A stretch of 64,000 nucleotides of DNA from Macrophomina tecta (GCA_024180945.1 JAKSGN010000041.1:2542001-2606000); one strand, 5' to 3'. Shown: positions 44,254 through 56,422, counted from the stretch's first letter. A program made the numbers and translations. Notes: a model not told the origin generated them from the sequence alone.

Positions 44254-47194
44254 TCAAAGGTTGTTGTCCTTCTTGAATTTGTCCCAGGCTTCGTTCAGGG
44301 TCGCAAATACAGCTGCGCTAATCATCTTCTGCTCAGTTGTGGCATCTTGTGAGATCTGTCATACCCTGCATCAGTGCCTGTACCAGTCACCAATGGTCTA
44401 TTGGGGAAAAGCTCACCTTGTCAGGGTGTACCTTAGCAATCGCCTTCATGTACACGATTTTAACCTTGTTTGGCATGACGAGATCTTGCATGCCAACCTT
44501 CTTCCATCCAGCTTCCGGCCACAATACCGTGTCAAGGGATCCCAGGAGCGCTCGCAGATTGTCAGCCTTGGTGCCTTTCCAGGCAACCAGCATAGCATCG
44601 ACTTTGTCTGTCAGTGCAAATTTCTCGTCGTCCGCCTTCTCTGCCGCTGCATTCGCCTCACGTAGCTTCTTAACCGCCTCCGCAGATGCAGCTGCCGAAA
44701 CGTTGGGTCTTGGAGCAGGGCGTGCCGCTGCGGGCTTCTTGACAGCAGCCGCCGGCCGTGCTGCAGCAGGTCGCGGTGCTTGCTGAGAACCACCACCCGC
44801 TGCTTTTTCGCACCTATTACGGCCTTGTATGCTGACAGAACCACCAACACCCGCCTCGACTGCATCCTTCCATACTTTGGCCGCTTCCGCCCACTTTTCC
44901 ATATGTTCCAAGGCCTCTGCCTTTCGCATGAGCGCCTTACCGAAGAAATCTTTCATGTCCTTTTCTCCCTCTGCGCCGCCCATTGCAATACTCTCTCCCT
45001 CCCCTCGAGATGGGCCAATGACACTCAAGGCAGAGTCTGCATCAGCCACGGCAGCCTTTGGATCACCCACCTTGATATTCGTGAGCGCACGGTTGCAAAG
45101 GATGATGATTGTGATAGGGTGTCCAGAAGGAAGTGGCTGGAGAGCACTAGTATAGGCTGTGTGGGCGGCTGCATAGTCGCCCCGCTTGAACGCCTCAGTA
45201 CCCCTCTGTCTGTGACCAGCCGAAGCCGATAGCGCAGTTGCTGGGGTTTGAGGTATGTGACGTGGAGGCGCCTTTGGACGAGTAGGTAGGGGCGAACTCG
45301 TGATCTTGGGTGTAGACGAAGGTTTTGGTGCAGGCGATGTCTTTGGAGCGAATGGATTGTTGGGATGCAGCGGAGCAGGTGGCCTTGCAGATGCCGGTGT
45401 GCCTTCAGACGAGGAGAACAGGTCTGGTTCCGGTGCGGATTCTGAGGGTTTCGGGATAGCCTTCTTCCGCCGGGCTGGGCTAACATAAGCCTGTGCCGAT
45501 TGCTCCTCGACATCTTCCCGCCTCAGTTTACCCATAGGACCACGACTGTGCTGCCGTGTCTCTTGAGCTAGCCTCGGAGGAGGGGTTGAGCGGTGTGGAC
45601 TCTGAGCGTTCGACGGTGATTGGCCTCTTGACCGCGATTCAGAGGGGTGGAGGTCCGGGCGAGAGGCGTGATTCGTGCGACCGGGTTTCTGAGGGCGACC
45701 CATGCCAGACTCCAACATCAGAGCTTCGTCCGTTGCTTGCTGCTCGGCTCCAGATTGGTTCCTTCTGGCTGGGCCATCACCGGTTGAGTGGCTCTGGGCT
45801 TCTCTCATCCACTTTGGCTGGCTGGGATCCCCATCCTGCTGGAACTCCGCAACGGCTTTCTGGACTTTCTTTTGGCTTTGTTTCCAAAAGCTGTTGGCCG
45901 ACTTGAACAGATTCGTCCCAAATTCCTGAGCAATCTGTGCTACGTCCTTCTCATCAGTAGGAGTTCGCCCCTCGCTCCTACGCTGAGAGCTTGAGCGGCT
46001 CCCTTGGTCACGCATCCAGGCCGGAACACCTTCTCCCGCGTGTTCATTTCGGTTGTTTCGCCCCGAAGAGCTCCTGTGCCGCTCACTCTCCGGTCCCAAC
46101 GGACTGGCGCGCCCTCGTGCTTCCTGCCTATGGCGAGATTTTTGTTTTGCCTCGTCATGGGCCTGGTTGAGCAGGCAGCCGACCGCCGCTTGAATGTCAT
46201 TATTCACGTGGGCTAGAGCTTCGGCAGATTTATCTGCGGGAAACCCCATGTCGACCAGTTCTGCGACAGATGCGTCGCGAGAACCACCATTACGGTTTGC
46301 TTGCTCCGCTTCGCTGTGAATTTCTTCTACAGGGTGGCGTTCGGCCTCCTTCTGGCGTGGAGCGATTTCCGAGACGGGTTTGCCGAGGTCGCCAAGAATA
46401 TCGTCGTCTTGCTCAAATGAAGTAGCAGGTTGTGGCGAGTGCGCAGCAGGCCTTGACGGCAGCTGGCTCAAACCAAATGGGTCGTCGTCGTCGGCAAATC
46501 CGGGCGCGGTTTCGGTGCGAGAACCTGCTCCATTATTTCCTAGGCCGGCAACTTGGCTTGGAGTCTCGACCCGACCATATGGGGCCTGAGGGACAGGATA
46601 ATGACTCGATGCGTCGACTGGCGCTGCCGAATTGAATGCCGCAAGTATATCGTCCTCATCCTGAGCCGGCGCGGGGGAGGCAGTTGAAGGTGCATTGATC
46701 GCAGCAAATGGTTTATTGATGGTGCTGGACAGAGTGGCAGATGCAGACTGCTGCGCAGGGGATTGCCCGTCGGCAGTGGCGTTGGGAGTACTCCTGCCAC
46801 TGCCCAGCGAGTCCCAGAAGGCGTTGTCAGGGGCACCGAACTGGCTCTCCAGCTGCTTGCGTTGCTTCTCCCTTTCCTCCTGCAGCTGTCGCTGGCGTTC
46901 TTGCAGCGACAGATTATTGGCCGACTTAGTCGACTTGGTGCCCAACAGCGACGAGAAGCTGTCGTTGGCCGGGGTGGAGGGCTTCGAAGAGGCCTTGATG
47001 CCGCGGAAGGTGGTGTTGGGCGCGGCGCCAGAGAGCTGCGTCGACAATGGGGTGGAACCTCGCGACAGGCTTGGGATTGGGCTCGGGCTCGGATTCAGCG
47101 AAGGGAATGAGGTCGTCTGCGGCTGCGGCTTCGACTGCTGTGGATTGCCCCGCGCCGCGGGGGCGTTCCAATCCAAGTTCATTAGGTCATCCAT
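44254..47194 (-). CDS. SWA2: Auxilin-like clathrin uncoating factor Swa2
   Basis: J-domain co-chaperone that recruits Hsp70 to strip clathrin from vesicles. A 2778-nt exon (47194-44417) and a final 102-nt exon (44355-44254) join in phase 0 to 959 residues. The N-terminus (MDDLMNLDW) begins a long disordered Ser/Pro/Gln-rich region with acidic clathrin-binding-like DDDDPFGLSQL. A UBA domain follows near 325-365 (VAELVDMGFPADKSAEALAH), then more disorder, a TPR block (RQRGTEAFKRGDYAAAHTAY, DFFGKALMRKAEALEHMEKW) and an Ala/Pro-rich linker. The C-terminal J domain carries the HPD motif in AIAKVHPDK, immediately before the intron, then FATLNEAWDKFKKDNNL. The order UBA-TPR-J matches yeast Swa2. The frame is open upstream to 47329, but family proteins start near MDDL. 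Confidence 0.92.
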
Positions 47195-48595
47195 GGCGGG
47201 CGGGCGAAGGAGCGACAAGCAGTTGGGGGGGCGGTACTCGCGAAGGGGGACGGAGACATAAAGCAGGGTGGAAGTCGTGTGTGGATGATGGTGAGCGTTG
47301 CTGCGCGCCGAGCAGAGGACAGCGAACAAGTACTGTTACCCGGCCCTTGCCTTGCTTTCATTTTCGCCCATCACGGTCGCGCATCGCGAGGGCACAGCAA
47401 CCCAGCTCCATTACACGCTCTGGAGGCTCACGGGCAGAACAGCGCTGCACGGCAGTAGAGGCCAGCGGCCGCCTTGAGCGCAGCCACGCAGCCCGCACCG
47501 CGCCGAATACCTTGGATTACCGCTGGGCTGGGGTCGATAAGAAGCATCGATCACGTGTGAGCCACGCAGGCCGGCGGCCTGGCTCGCACGCAGACAAGCA
47601 TCCACGTCGTGGGTGCGCCGGCGGCCCTTTGGCTCGCCGTAGGCCCATACCCCGGTGCAAATCACCGTAGAGGCCTGCGGCGCGGCGGGAGTGACCTGGT
47701 CAGCCCACCCTGGATGGGGCGGCCGGGGCCTTCTTGGGGCGTTCTCGCTCTTGGGCGCCCGCACTCGCCTTCGTGCAGGCGTGGGCGCCGGCCTCCAACA
47801 CGATACCCAGAGCATCCGTCGGCCCTGGTTAGGCCCATGGTCGAGGCAGCGACGGGCCGCGACTGAACTGACCCGCGAGCGTCTTGACGGGGAATTCATT
47901 TCGGGCGCGGGACCGCGGGCTGGCTGGTGCACGCGCGGAACCGGCACGCATCTCTCCAGTGCGCGCGCGATCCTCGCAGTGGGGTGGTCTGGCGCGCCCC
48001 GAGAGGGACCGTAAATTGAGCGACCTGCCGTGGCGCCATGGCGAGTCATCCACCTGGACACATGGGGGCACGGCCAGGCGGGCCCGCGACAGCTGGACGG
48101 CGGAGCGGCAGAGAGCAGGATGGAGGGCAGGCGTGAAGGCCCGGAGCGTGCGCAGCCGGCTGCAGTAGTTGAGCGGGCGCCGCGCGCGGTGGGAGAGCTA
48201 TGTACAATAGCGGCAACGAGGCGGCAGCCGAAGCAGGGGGGTGGAGCATCCCTTTGGAGACAGCTGCCCGCTGCCCCCAGTTCCGCGCGCGCGCAGATCG
48301 ATGCGGCTGTCCAACTGCGAACGCTACTGGTTCCTGCGTCTAGTCGCCGCTGGCCTGTGCCCCCCGACCAGGCCATATCCCGCTGCTGGGTCTGCTGGGT
48401 CTCCTTGCAATCTTCGCCCTGAAACACCCTCTCCCGCGATTACCTATCTCTCGGACGCGGCCGTCTGCAGAGGGGCATCTTGACTTGCTGCTTCAATTGT
48501 GTGTGGGTCCGCCAGCTCAACTCCTCCATCTTTGCTGTCTCGCTTTGTTTGTCACTTGCTGCTGTCAAGCCAAGCACACCTTATCGCCAGCAGCA
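47195..48595. promoter_or_regulatory. Divergent GC-rich promoter region, SWA2/URC4
   Basis: 1.4 kb between divergent start codons. A 338-codon minus-strand frame and several plus-strand frames overlap here, but all are Arg/Pro/Ala/Ser-rich and motif-free, so I regard them as chance frames in GC-rich DNA. Pyrimidine-rich sequence precedes the URC4 start. Confidence 0.5.
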
Positions 48596-50255
48596 ATGGG
48601 CCTGTTCAACCGCAAGAAAGATTCAAAGGCGCCCCCGCCCCAGCCGGCTGCTGCTGATTGTGCCTCGACCATTTCCAACGGCAGCGTCAAGCCCGTCAAA
48701 CCCTCAGCCAACGGAACCAGCATGGCGAAGCCTCAGATTCCCGACATCCCTCTGCCCAGGGCCCCCGATCCCGCCCTCGATCCTGCTGGCTACCTGCGCA
48801 GCATCCACGCCGTGCGCGACCGCTCGCGCCTGGTGCTCGACAAGGCCAAAAAGAACCAATTGAAGCACTTTACAGTCGACATGGGCAAGTTCAACGACAC
48901 GGCTGCCTACGTTGTCTCAATCATCAAGGTTGGTTTTGCGCGCTCTGTCCCACGCGCCCCGCCCCACTGACACCACGCCTTCCAGCGCGACTACGGCGGC
49001 GACTACGCTTCCATTCCGCCTCACGGCCGCTGGCAGCACTTCGAGGTCGGCGGTCGCCCCCGCATCGACCAGCTCATGGCCGCTTGGCCCTCAACCGTCG
49101 ACAATCAGGAGCGCGCCCGCCGCCTGATTGACCTGTTCGTCGTCTCCGTCCTGCTCGATGCTGGCGCCGGCACGAAGTGGCAGTACCGCAGCAAGGAGTC
49201 CGGCAAGTTTTACAGGCGCAGTGAGGGTCTGGCTGTGGCGAGTCTGGAAATGTTCAAAACTGGCTTGTTCAGCAGCAATCCCGCTGAGCCCTGCCAAGTG
49301 GACGCGGCCGGCTTGAAGAAGCTGGACGTCAAGGCCATGGCTCGCGGCCTGCAGGTCACAGATGAGAACATCATCGACGGGTTGGAGGGCCGCACGAACT
49401 TGCTCGTGCGCCTGGGCGACGCGCTGCAGAACCCCGAGATTTTTGGCGCTGAGGCGCGCCCTGGAAACATGCTGGGTAGGTGATTTCGCCCAAACACGGA
49501 ACATTCGACGCTGACATCGGGCAGATTACCTTCTTTCCCACCCCTCGACGCAGGCGTCCTCCGTCCCGATTGTCCCCATTCCTACGCTCTGGAAGGTGCT
49601 CATGGACGGCCTCGGACCCATTTGGCCCGCAACACGCACTCAAATCGACGGCATTTCCATCGGCGACGCCTGGCCCTGCTCTGTGATGCCGTCGCATCCA
49701 ACGCACCCCTGGGAAAACATTGTGCCCTTCCACAAGTTGACTCAGTGGCTCTGCTATTCGCTGATGGTGCCCATGAACAAGCTCATGAACATCCATTTCG
49801 CCGGAGAGCATCTTTTGACAGGCCTTCCCGAATACCGCAATGGCGGGCTCTTGATCGACACCGGTCTCCTCACCCTGAAGCCCGAAGATTCCAAGCGAGG
49901 CTTGGCGCAATACCAGAAAAACGCTCAGCTCAAGGGACAACCGAATATGGAAGTGGTGCCCATGTTCACTGCGGATGACGATGTGATTGTTGAGTGGCGG
50001 GCGGTGACGGTTGGCTTCCTTGACGAGCTTCTTTACGAAGTCAACGGGCTGCTTGGCCTTACCGGAAGGGATAAGCTGAGCCTAGCACAGATGCTCGAGG
50101 CCGGCAGTTGGAAGGTACGTTCACACTTGCGTATGATGAATCGCGGAGCATATGCTTACGAGCAACAACAGGGTGGTCGAGAAATAGCCGAAGTCTCGCG
50201 GCCTAACACGAAAGAACCGCCGATCATGATCTTGTCCGACGGGACTGTTTTCTAA
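48596..50255 (+). CDS. URC4: Uracil catabolism protein Urc4 (DUF1688)
   Basis: Member of the URC4/urg3 (DUF1688) family, required with URC1 for the fungal uracil-degradation pathway; its exact reaction is not settled. Four exons (48596-48928, 48986-49475, 49525-50114, 50172-50255) join in phase to 498 residues. Family-typical segments are AGYLRSIHAVRDRSRLVLDK, HFTVDMGKFNDTAAYVVSI, PHGRWQHFEVGGRPRIDQL, LFVVSVLLDAGAGTKWQY, RSEGLAVASLEMFKTGLFS, RPGNMLDYLLSHPS across intron 2, VMPSHPTHPWENIVPFHKLT and PEYRNGGLLIDTGLL. A short Pro/Ala/Ser-rich N-terminal extension of about 50 residues precedes the domain. None of the other URC genes is in this window, so there is no local pathway cluster. Confidence 0.92.
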
Positions 50256-50965
50256 ATGATACCCCTCCTTTCTCCCATTGGCCGTTTTCTTCCCAAGATC
50301 TTGCGTCCGAACGACGCGCCGCGCAGGAGGCTTCATTATTTACTTTTTTTTCATTTTTTTTTTCCCCGCTAGCGGCTGCATCATCAAGCCCACCTGTCCC
50401 TTTTCTTTCATTTTTCTTGTGCTCCGCGGCGCATCATCTCGGCACGCTCGGGCCTCCTCCCCGATACGCGTCGCGTACCATTTGTCCATACCTCGCTCGC
50501 ACGTGCACACGGCATCCGGAGACAGGAAGCGCTCTGCGGCAGGGAGATTGGAAGGCGAAGGGACGGGACCGCACATCTTTTCCTACCTATAGATATCCTG
50601 GCGGAGCGGGTTCGGCATGGCATGCAACGGGAGGGGTTTGGCTGGCATTGAAATAAAAACGTAGTAATCCAAACGTACTTAATGATTCGCTGTGGTTCCA
50701 CGCTGGATCGACGGCAGTGCGTTGTCTTGGGCGGGAGTGAGCGCGCGGGCAAGGGGGAGGTGCCCAGGCGAAGCCCGGTCGCCGAGGAGCGTCATGGCGG
50801 CCGCCAGAGGGGTGCGGCCCGCGCCAGAGGCACACGCACAGAGGCAGGTCAACCACGTACCCGCCTACCTACCTACCTACCTACCTACCTACCTACCGAC
50901 CGACCGACCGCGCACCCCGACCGCCCCCGCCACTAAGCGCTCGACGGCCTCCGGCACGACGCAGG
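50256..50965. other. Intergenic region between URC4 and GTR1
   Basis: Contains T-rich runs at about 50341-50365, then GC-rich sequence with a tetranucleotide repeat close to the GTR1 start. No gene. Confidence 0.5.
50864..50910 (+). repeat. CCTA/CCGA tetranucleotide microsatellite
   Basis: About eight CCTA units pass directly into about three CCGA units, 56-102 nt upstream of the GTR1 start codon, so probably in its 5' leader or core promoter. Confidence 0.9.
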
Positions 50966-52176
50966 ATGAATATTGGCAAGAAGCAGAAGCAGCGCAAGGT
51001 GCTGCTGATGGGCAAGAGCGGCGCGGGCAAGTCGTCGATGCGCTCCATCGTCTTCAGCAACTATGTCGCCAAAGACGTACGCCGCTTGGGCGCTACCATC
51101 GACGTTGAACACAGCAACATCAAGTTCATGGGCAACTTGATGCTCAACCTGTGGGACTGCGGAGGGTGAGCGCCTTCTGCCCTGCACGCAACTACATGTA
51201 GCTGACGGCGCCCCAGCCAGGACGGTTTCGTCGAGAACTACCTCACGCACCAGCGCCATCACATCTTCTCCTCCGTCGCCGTGTTGATCTTCGTCTTCGA
51301 TATTGAGTCGCGCGACTTTGCCTCAGACGTGCTGTCCTACCAGAACATCATCGCCGCTCTGTCAGAATCGTCGCCCAACGCAAAGATCTTCTGTTTAATC
51401 CACAAGATGGACTTGGTCCAGGCGCGCTTGCGCCAATCTCTCTTCGAGGAACGTGCGGATTACATCCGGCAGGCCAGCGTCGAGTTTGGGTTTGGCGACA
51501 CCGTAGAGTTCTTTGCGACCAGCATCTGGGACCAGAGCCTGTACAAGGCATGGACTCAGATAATCTACTATCTGATCCCAAACGCCGGCGTCATCGAGTC
51601 TCTCTTGCGTCAGCTGGCCGAGGTAATCGATGCCAGGGAGCTGATACTGTACGAGCGGACAACGTGCCTCATGGTCACGCATGTAACACGCGGCACCGAG
51701 TCCAGTAACCCCTTCACCGACAGATTCGAGCGCATATCCAGTATTCTCAAGACCCATAAGCAGTCGATGGCGTAAGCCACTCCACCCAGCCTGACCCACC
51801 CACTCACGCTGATCATGCATACAGCAAGCACACTTCATTACCGCCATCTCACGCCAACTTTGCCGAGATGCAGATCAAGACGGGCCGGTTCATGTTCTTC
51901 ATAACCCGTCTCACAGAGAATACCAACCTGGCAGCGTCGATCCCTCCATCGGAGCAGATTTTTAATGCTGCAAGGGTCAATATTAGTCTTGCGAGGAACA
52001 GATTTGCCGAGCTGGACGTCATGACCGGCAAACACAGGACAATGCAGCCGCAGTTTGGCAACAGCTTGGAAGATAATAGGGGAGAATTGGATAAGCCCGA
52101 AGCTCCCGGTGGCATGGGCGGTGGAGGGGGTGGCGGAGGAGGCAATGCCCTGAGTGCGATGAGGGGCATATACTAG
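50966..52176 (+). CDS. GTR1: Rag-family GTPase Gtr1 (RagA/B)
   Basis: Small GTPase of the vacuolar EGO complex that signals amino-acid sufficiency to TORC1, acting as a heterodimer with Gtr2. Three exons (50966-51165, 51217-51771, 51825-52176) join in phase to 368 residues. The G1 P-loop is [15 protein letters not shown] (Lys22, Ser23), switch I contains [19 protein letters not shown]3 is [16 protein letters not shown] (formed across intron 1), and HKMDLV is the G4 guanine-specificity motif. The C-terminal roadblock-type domain includes [15 protein letters not shown] and, after intron 2, [21 protein letters not shown] Gly-rich run precedes the terminal [10 protein letters not shown]. All GTPase motifs are intact. 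Confidence 0.95.
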
Positions 52177-55100
52177 CCGTGCTTTTGGACACAGGAGCTG
52201 ATTTTCAGGAACGAAGATACCCATTTAGCGAGGTGAGCTTTACGAACCTCTGCATGACTCATGATTACACCTCAAATAATAGACAAAATTCGGTATCTAC
52301 TGTAGATGGTTTCCCTACTGCCAGAGAAGTGCACTCGAGCCTACTCATGACATACTGATTGCACTTGCAGCTGGTCTGTTTGGGAAATTCACTGCACGCA
52401 TGCGCAGCGGCATTCGACCAGATGCGGGCAAGATTGCTATGCTTCTAAATTGGACAGCATCGTCATTCTTACCCATTCTGCCCACTCTTTCTCTCGTCTA
52501 CAGCACACAAAAGTCACAAATCCCTCATCTCCACATGGGATGTTGAAGGGTCAAGACGAAGCTGTATCCACACTGTTCGCTAAAGGCAGTCATTTCGGTT
52601 AACTTCAATAATTCAGCCGGTGAGGCACAGCACCCCACCTTGTCCGAGATGAAAATCAGACAAAATCATCCTCCTCAAGGGCCGGATAAGGGAGCGTATA
52701 CCCCGGATACTTGTGATCCCCAATTGCCATGGGGGAACGGCATTATTCCAATGATTCTCGACGATCTACGACGGGGGTGCTCAGGAGACAAGTCCGCCGG
52801 CGCGCATCACGAAAAGAGCTTTATTGACAAAATGTATTGCCTCTGGCGATCAGGGATCCAACGACCAGAGACCGGGGATACGGATAAGCAGTGATCCCGC
52901 CACGCGTTCCCCGTCCGCGGCGGAAGGGAAGGAATTACCGTTGCGTTGCATCGGTAGCAGATCGCAATCCGAGAGCCGTTATAACGGGTTGCGAATTACC
53001 CATGCTGGCCATTCATAGACTCGAGCCACCACGGCTTGGACCATCGACTGGCGCCGGCTGGAGCCGTTGATCGATAAGTCGTGCGAGTCAAGTATCGGCC
53101 GTGTACGAGTTTTTTCTGCTCCTCATGGCCTAAGCTCTCTTCATATTGCCTTGGGCGTCTCTTTTTGGCCGTTCAAGGTGTGGTCCTGGCGGCCTTTTGG
53201 CACAGAATCCTTCCCGTTGGATGTGATGGGTGATGGTCCGTTCATAGCTCGAGCCGTGCCCTCCCCGTGCTCGCACTGTCCCCTGATGTGATAACGCCAG
53301 TGTTCATCCTTCAAAGTGATGACCCGGAACCATCTCCAGGCCGGTCGCTTACTCCCGAGGATCCGGCGATTTGACGGAGGCCTGTGTTTTCTGCGAATGC
53401 CACGTCTCATTTCCAGAAATACTCACGATGTCCGAGTGGAATCGGTAGTTTGGTTTGCCTACGCGGTATTCAGCTCGCCTTCGGTGCTAACAAGCAATGG
53501 CCGTGGGACAGACATTGAGTCTATCGTATCTTGAAATAGATGACTTTAGACAATCCGCGCGTAAGTAAATCTGTTGTATAGTAAGCAGTCTACTTCGCCT
53601 TATTGGTGCATATAGTCGCTAAAGTACTATAGAAGACCGGATGTCAGCACCGTCGGTCGTAGATGGATCTAGAAGATAAAGGCCGCTTCTCATTGTCCCA
53701 CTGCCAAGCTTTGGCCCCAATTCGTTCAAGAGACCGATTCACCGACGAGCGAATGGGGTCACAATTTACCAAAGTCCAGAGACGAGAGCTGAAATATTGA
53801 GACCGATTGCCAACATCAGGAGCTGGGCCTGAGACTTATTCCTGAAACCCTGCCGCGAGGGAAACTGAACAATCATCGGAAACTGGTGTCGAAGCTGTCG
53901 GCAGCGTATGAACGCTCCTGTGCCTTGTAATCAGACTGCTTGCTCGGTTTCAGGGTATCAGATGCCCATCGGACTCCACGTGCCGGATCTGAGACGCTCT
54001 CGAGTGTCCGAGAGTAAACATCCGACAGCCTTCTTCTCCCCTTAAAGCACTAGTATCGAAGGTCAGCAGCGAAATGCTCATACTTTTGTAGGGAGTCGAA
54101 TGATAGGTTCAGATGTCCATTTCAAAGTAAGACGTATTGCACCCGGAGATGGATATTTCTCACTCTGCGGTAAAGGCGTGGGGAGAAGATAGCCAAAATA
54201 ACCTCGTACTGCCCAATGGCCCGATGGAAGCAGGTGCCCGGAAATAGGTGTTGAGAGAAGCTCGTGGTCCACGGAGTCAGATGAGCTTGGCTTATCAATC
54301 CTTTCGGCCGAAAGCTACCTTAAATAAGGCTGGGGCCAAGAGACCAGCTTCATTGTCACGTCAAGCCATTTACGTGGTTCCCTTCAAACTGATCGCCATC
54401 ATCGCCCAATTAAGGAATTTTATACTCTGTTGAAATATCCTGTGCCGCAAGACCCGCCGATAGGTGTGTCACTAAGCACGTCGAAAAAAAACAAGCATCA
54501 CTTCGATGCAAACATATGAGATGATCAAAACAACGCTGTCCAAGGCAATGCCCACTGTCATGTTGCAATATTGCAAAGTCGAAGAGGGGGCGGACCCCGG
54601 GTCGCAGGCTCAGATCGGACGTCACATCTAGCTGAAGCACGGCAAAATTTATGCTTCGACTAGCTTTCCATGGAAGAAGGTAAGAGCCGCGGGCTCAAAA
54701 GTTGAGCCCTCGTTGGATAGATACCTTTTCCAAAGCGGTGGAACGCCATGGACTCTCGTGGATCCAACCACCATCCTGGCAAAGTGGACCTCAAATCCGA
54801 GTCCTGCGACAATGCCATTTCTAATAATACGTGATGTACAGGGAATGGGATGGTGAGAGGTGCTGATGGCAATTATTACAAAACGACTGATATGGCTGGA
54901 GGCGCGGACTCGCGACCGGCGGTGGAGACTGGCCATGTGAATAATTTGGTCACGTGAGGCCAATAGGAATAATCTCGATGGCTCACATGTCTCGGGTGAT
55001 GGACGTTATGTGCGGTGCTCAAAGGAGCAAAGAAGAGTGGGCGAAGAGCCAACGCGTGCCGAGGAGATGAGCTTAAACCGTCGATCCTCCACACTACCCC

Positions 55101-55537
55101 TTGGGCGTCCCCAGATTTAAGCACGCACCATGCCTAAATTGACAAGTTCCTAAACCTTCCCCTCTCAACACCCTGCAATATCCTATCCAAAGCGCCTTGG
55201 TGCCTCGGTCTGCAGGTATTGCTGCTCTTCCCCACCCAAAATTCAATCCTGTTTGGCCTACGCCAAGCCTGGGTTGCCTCCAATCACACTTCATGTTGCC
55301 GTAATCCCAGTTCACCAGGACAGTGGGAAGCAATTTGAGTATTCTGGCCAGATGTCGTATGGTGTGTGTTCATGCTCGCGCTAGCGATCTGAGGGTGAGA
55401 AACAAGGACGGGTCAACCTGTGCTATAAAGCCTCTACCCATTCCCGCCTTCAATTTTCTCCGCATCATTCACTCGTTTGCACACAACGGACCAAACACCT
55501 GTTTGCATCACGTACCTCTTTATACCCAATACCTACA
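52177..55537. other. Gene-free region of about 3.4 kb
   Basis: The longest empty stretch in the window. Composition is lower in GC than in exons, and no frame exceeds about 105 codons or shows a domain on either strand. I do not see terminal repeats, transposase or reverse-transcriptase fragments. The last 150 bases are the promoter of the CFEM-like gene. Confidence 0.5.
55424..55430 (+). promoter_or_regulatory. Putative TATA box of the CFEM-like gene
   Basis: TATAAAG lies 108 nt upstream of the start codon, followed by a C/T-rich leader, the usual arrangement for regulated fungal secretory genes. Confidence 0.5.
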
Positions 55538-56319
55538 ATGAAGTGCTTCACCGTTGCCGCCTTCGCAGCCCTCAGCGCTGTTGCCACCGCCCAAGACCTG
55601 GGTGCCCTCCTCTCCTCCTGCGCTGTACGCCCCCTCCAACCATCTCCTCAACCCAAATGATCTCCAACTAACACTCTCCGCCCTCCAGTCCCAGCAATTC
55701 CAGCAACTCGGCCTGACGGGCGTCGACGGCGACCCCTGCAAGGGCGACGCCGGCAAGCCCTCCTACTACGAGTGCTCCTGTACCCAAGGCCAGGATTTCG
55801 TCATCGACTACCTCTGCAAGAATCCGGGCGCCTGCACTCCTGAAGACATCCCCGGTAGGCTACATGTCCACCCTCCTGCCTTCACTCGCCCCCTTTCTTG
55901 CCATCCATACTAACACTCCACACCCACCAGGCCTCAGTGACACCCTCGTCAATTTCTGCAAATCCGTCGGCGTCACCGTCTCGCCGCCCGCCAACCCGTG
56001 CGGCCTCGCTTCTGGCGGTGGCTCTTCTTCTGCACCCGCCTCCTCCGCTCCGGCTTCTTCTGCCGCCGCCGCTCCTCCAGCTTCATCCGCTGCTTCATCG
56101 ACCGAGAGCTCTGCCGCCTCTTCCGCGGCCAGCTCTGCGGCCGCTGGCGGCGCCACTACGCCCGCCGGCACGCCGTCGTACGGCACTCCTACCACGCCGA
56201 CGACTCCCGCTGGCACGCCCGCTGGCACACCCGCGAGCTTCACTGGCGGCGCGGCGGTCAGACACGTTGCTGGCGGGCTAGCCGGTGTGGCTGGATTGGC
56301 TGGACTGCTTGTCCTTTGA
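55538..56319 (+). CDS. CFEM-like GPI-anchored cell-surface protein
   Basis: Three exons (55538-55624, 55689-55854, 55931-56319) join in phase to 213 residues. Signal peptide MKCFTVAAFAALSAVATA is followed by a compact domain of eight cysteines: SSC, DPC, the pair ECSC, YLC, GAC, NFC and NPCG. Spacing after the C-x-C pair (11, 5, then 15 residues) agrees with CFEM domains, but only two cysteines precede the pair instead of four, so this is CFEM-like at best. A Ser/Ala/Pro/Thr-rich stalk of about 90 residues, with repeated AGTP units, ends in a hydrophobic tail (VAGLAGLLVL), predicted as a GPI-attachment signal. CFEM proteins bind haem or act at the cell surface, some as effectors; I do not infer which here. 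Confidence 0.78.
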
Positions 56320-56422
56320 AACAATCCATCACTGCCAGAGTTTGTCCTGGTTGACGCTCCGGAGAAGCGTTTCGAGTCTGTCAGGCCAGAGTGAACAACT
56401 GCGGAAAGGGTTAGTGCTTCCC

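Noticed and set aside
44023..44254. Antisense or toxin-like small frames between the PQ-loop and SWA2 genes
   Set aside because: They are complements of the 5' and 3' ends of the flanking genes with no independent evidence.
47411..48427. 338-codon minus-strand open frame between SWA2 and URC4
   Set aside because: Arg/Pro/Ser/Ala-rich without hydrophobic periodicity or motifs, overlapped by long frames in other phases, and located where two divergent promoters must be. GC-rich DNA gives few stop codons, so its length is not evidence.
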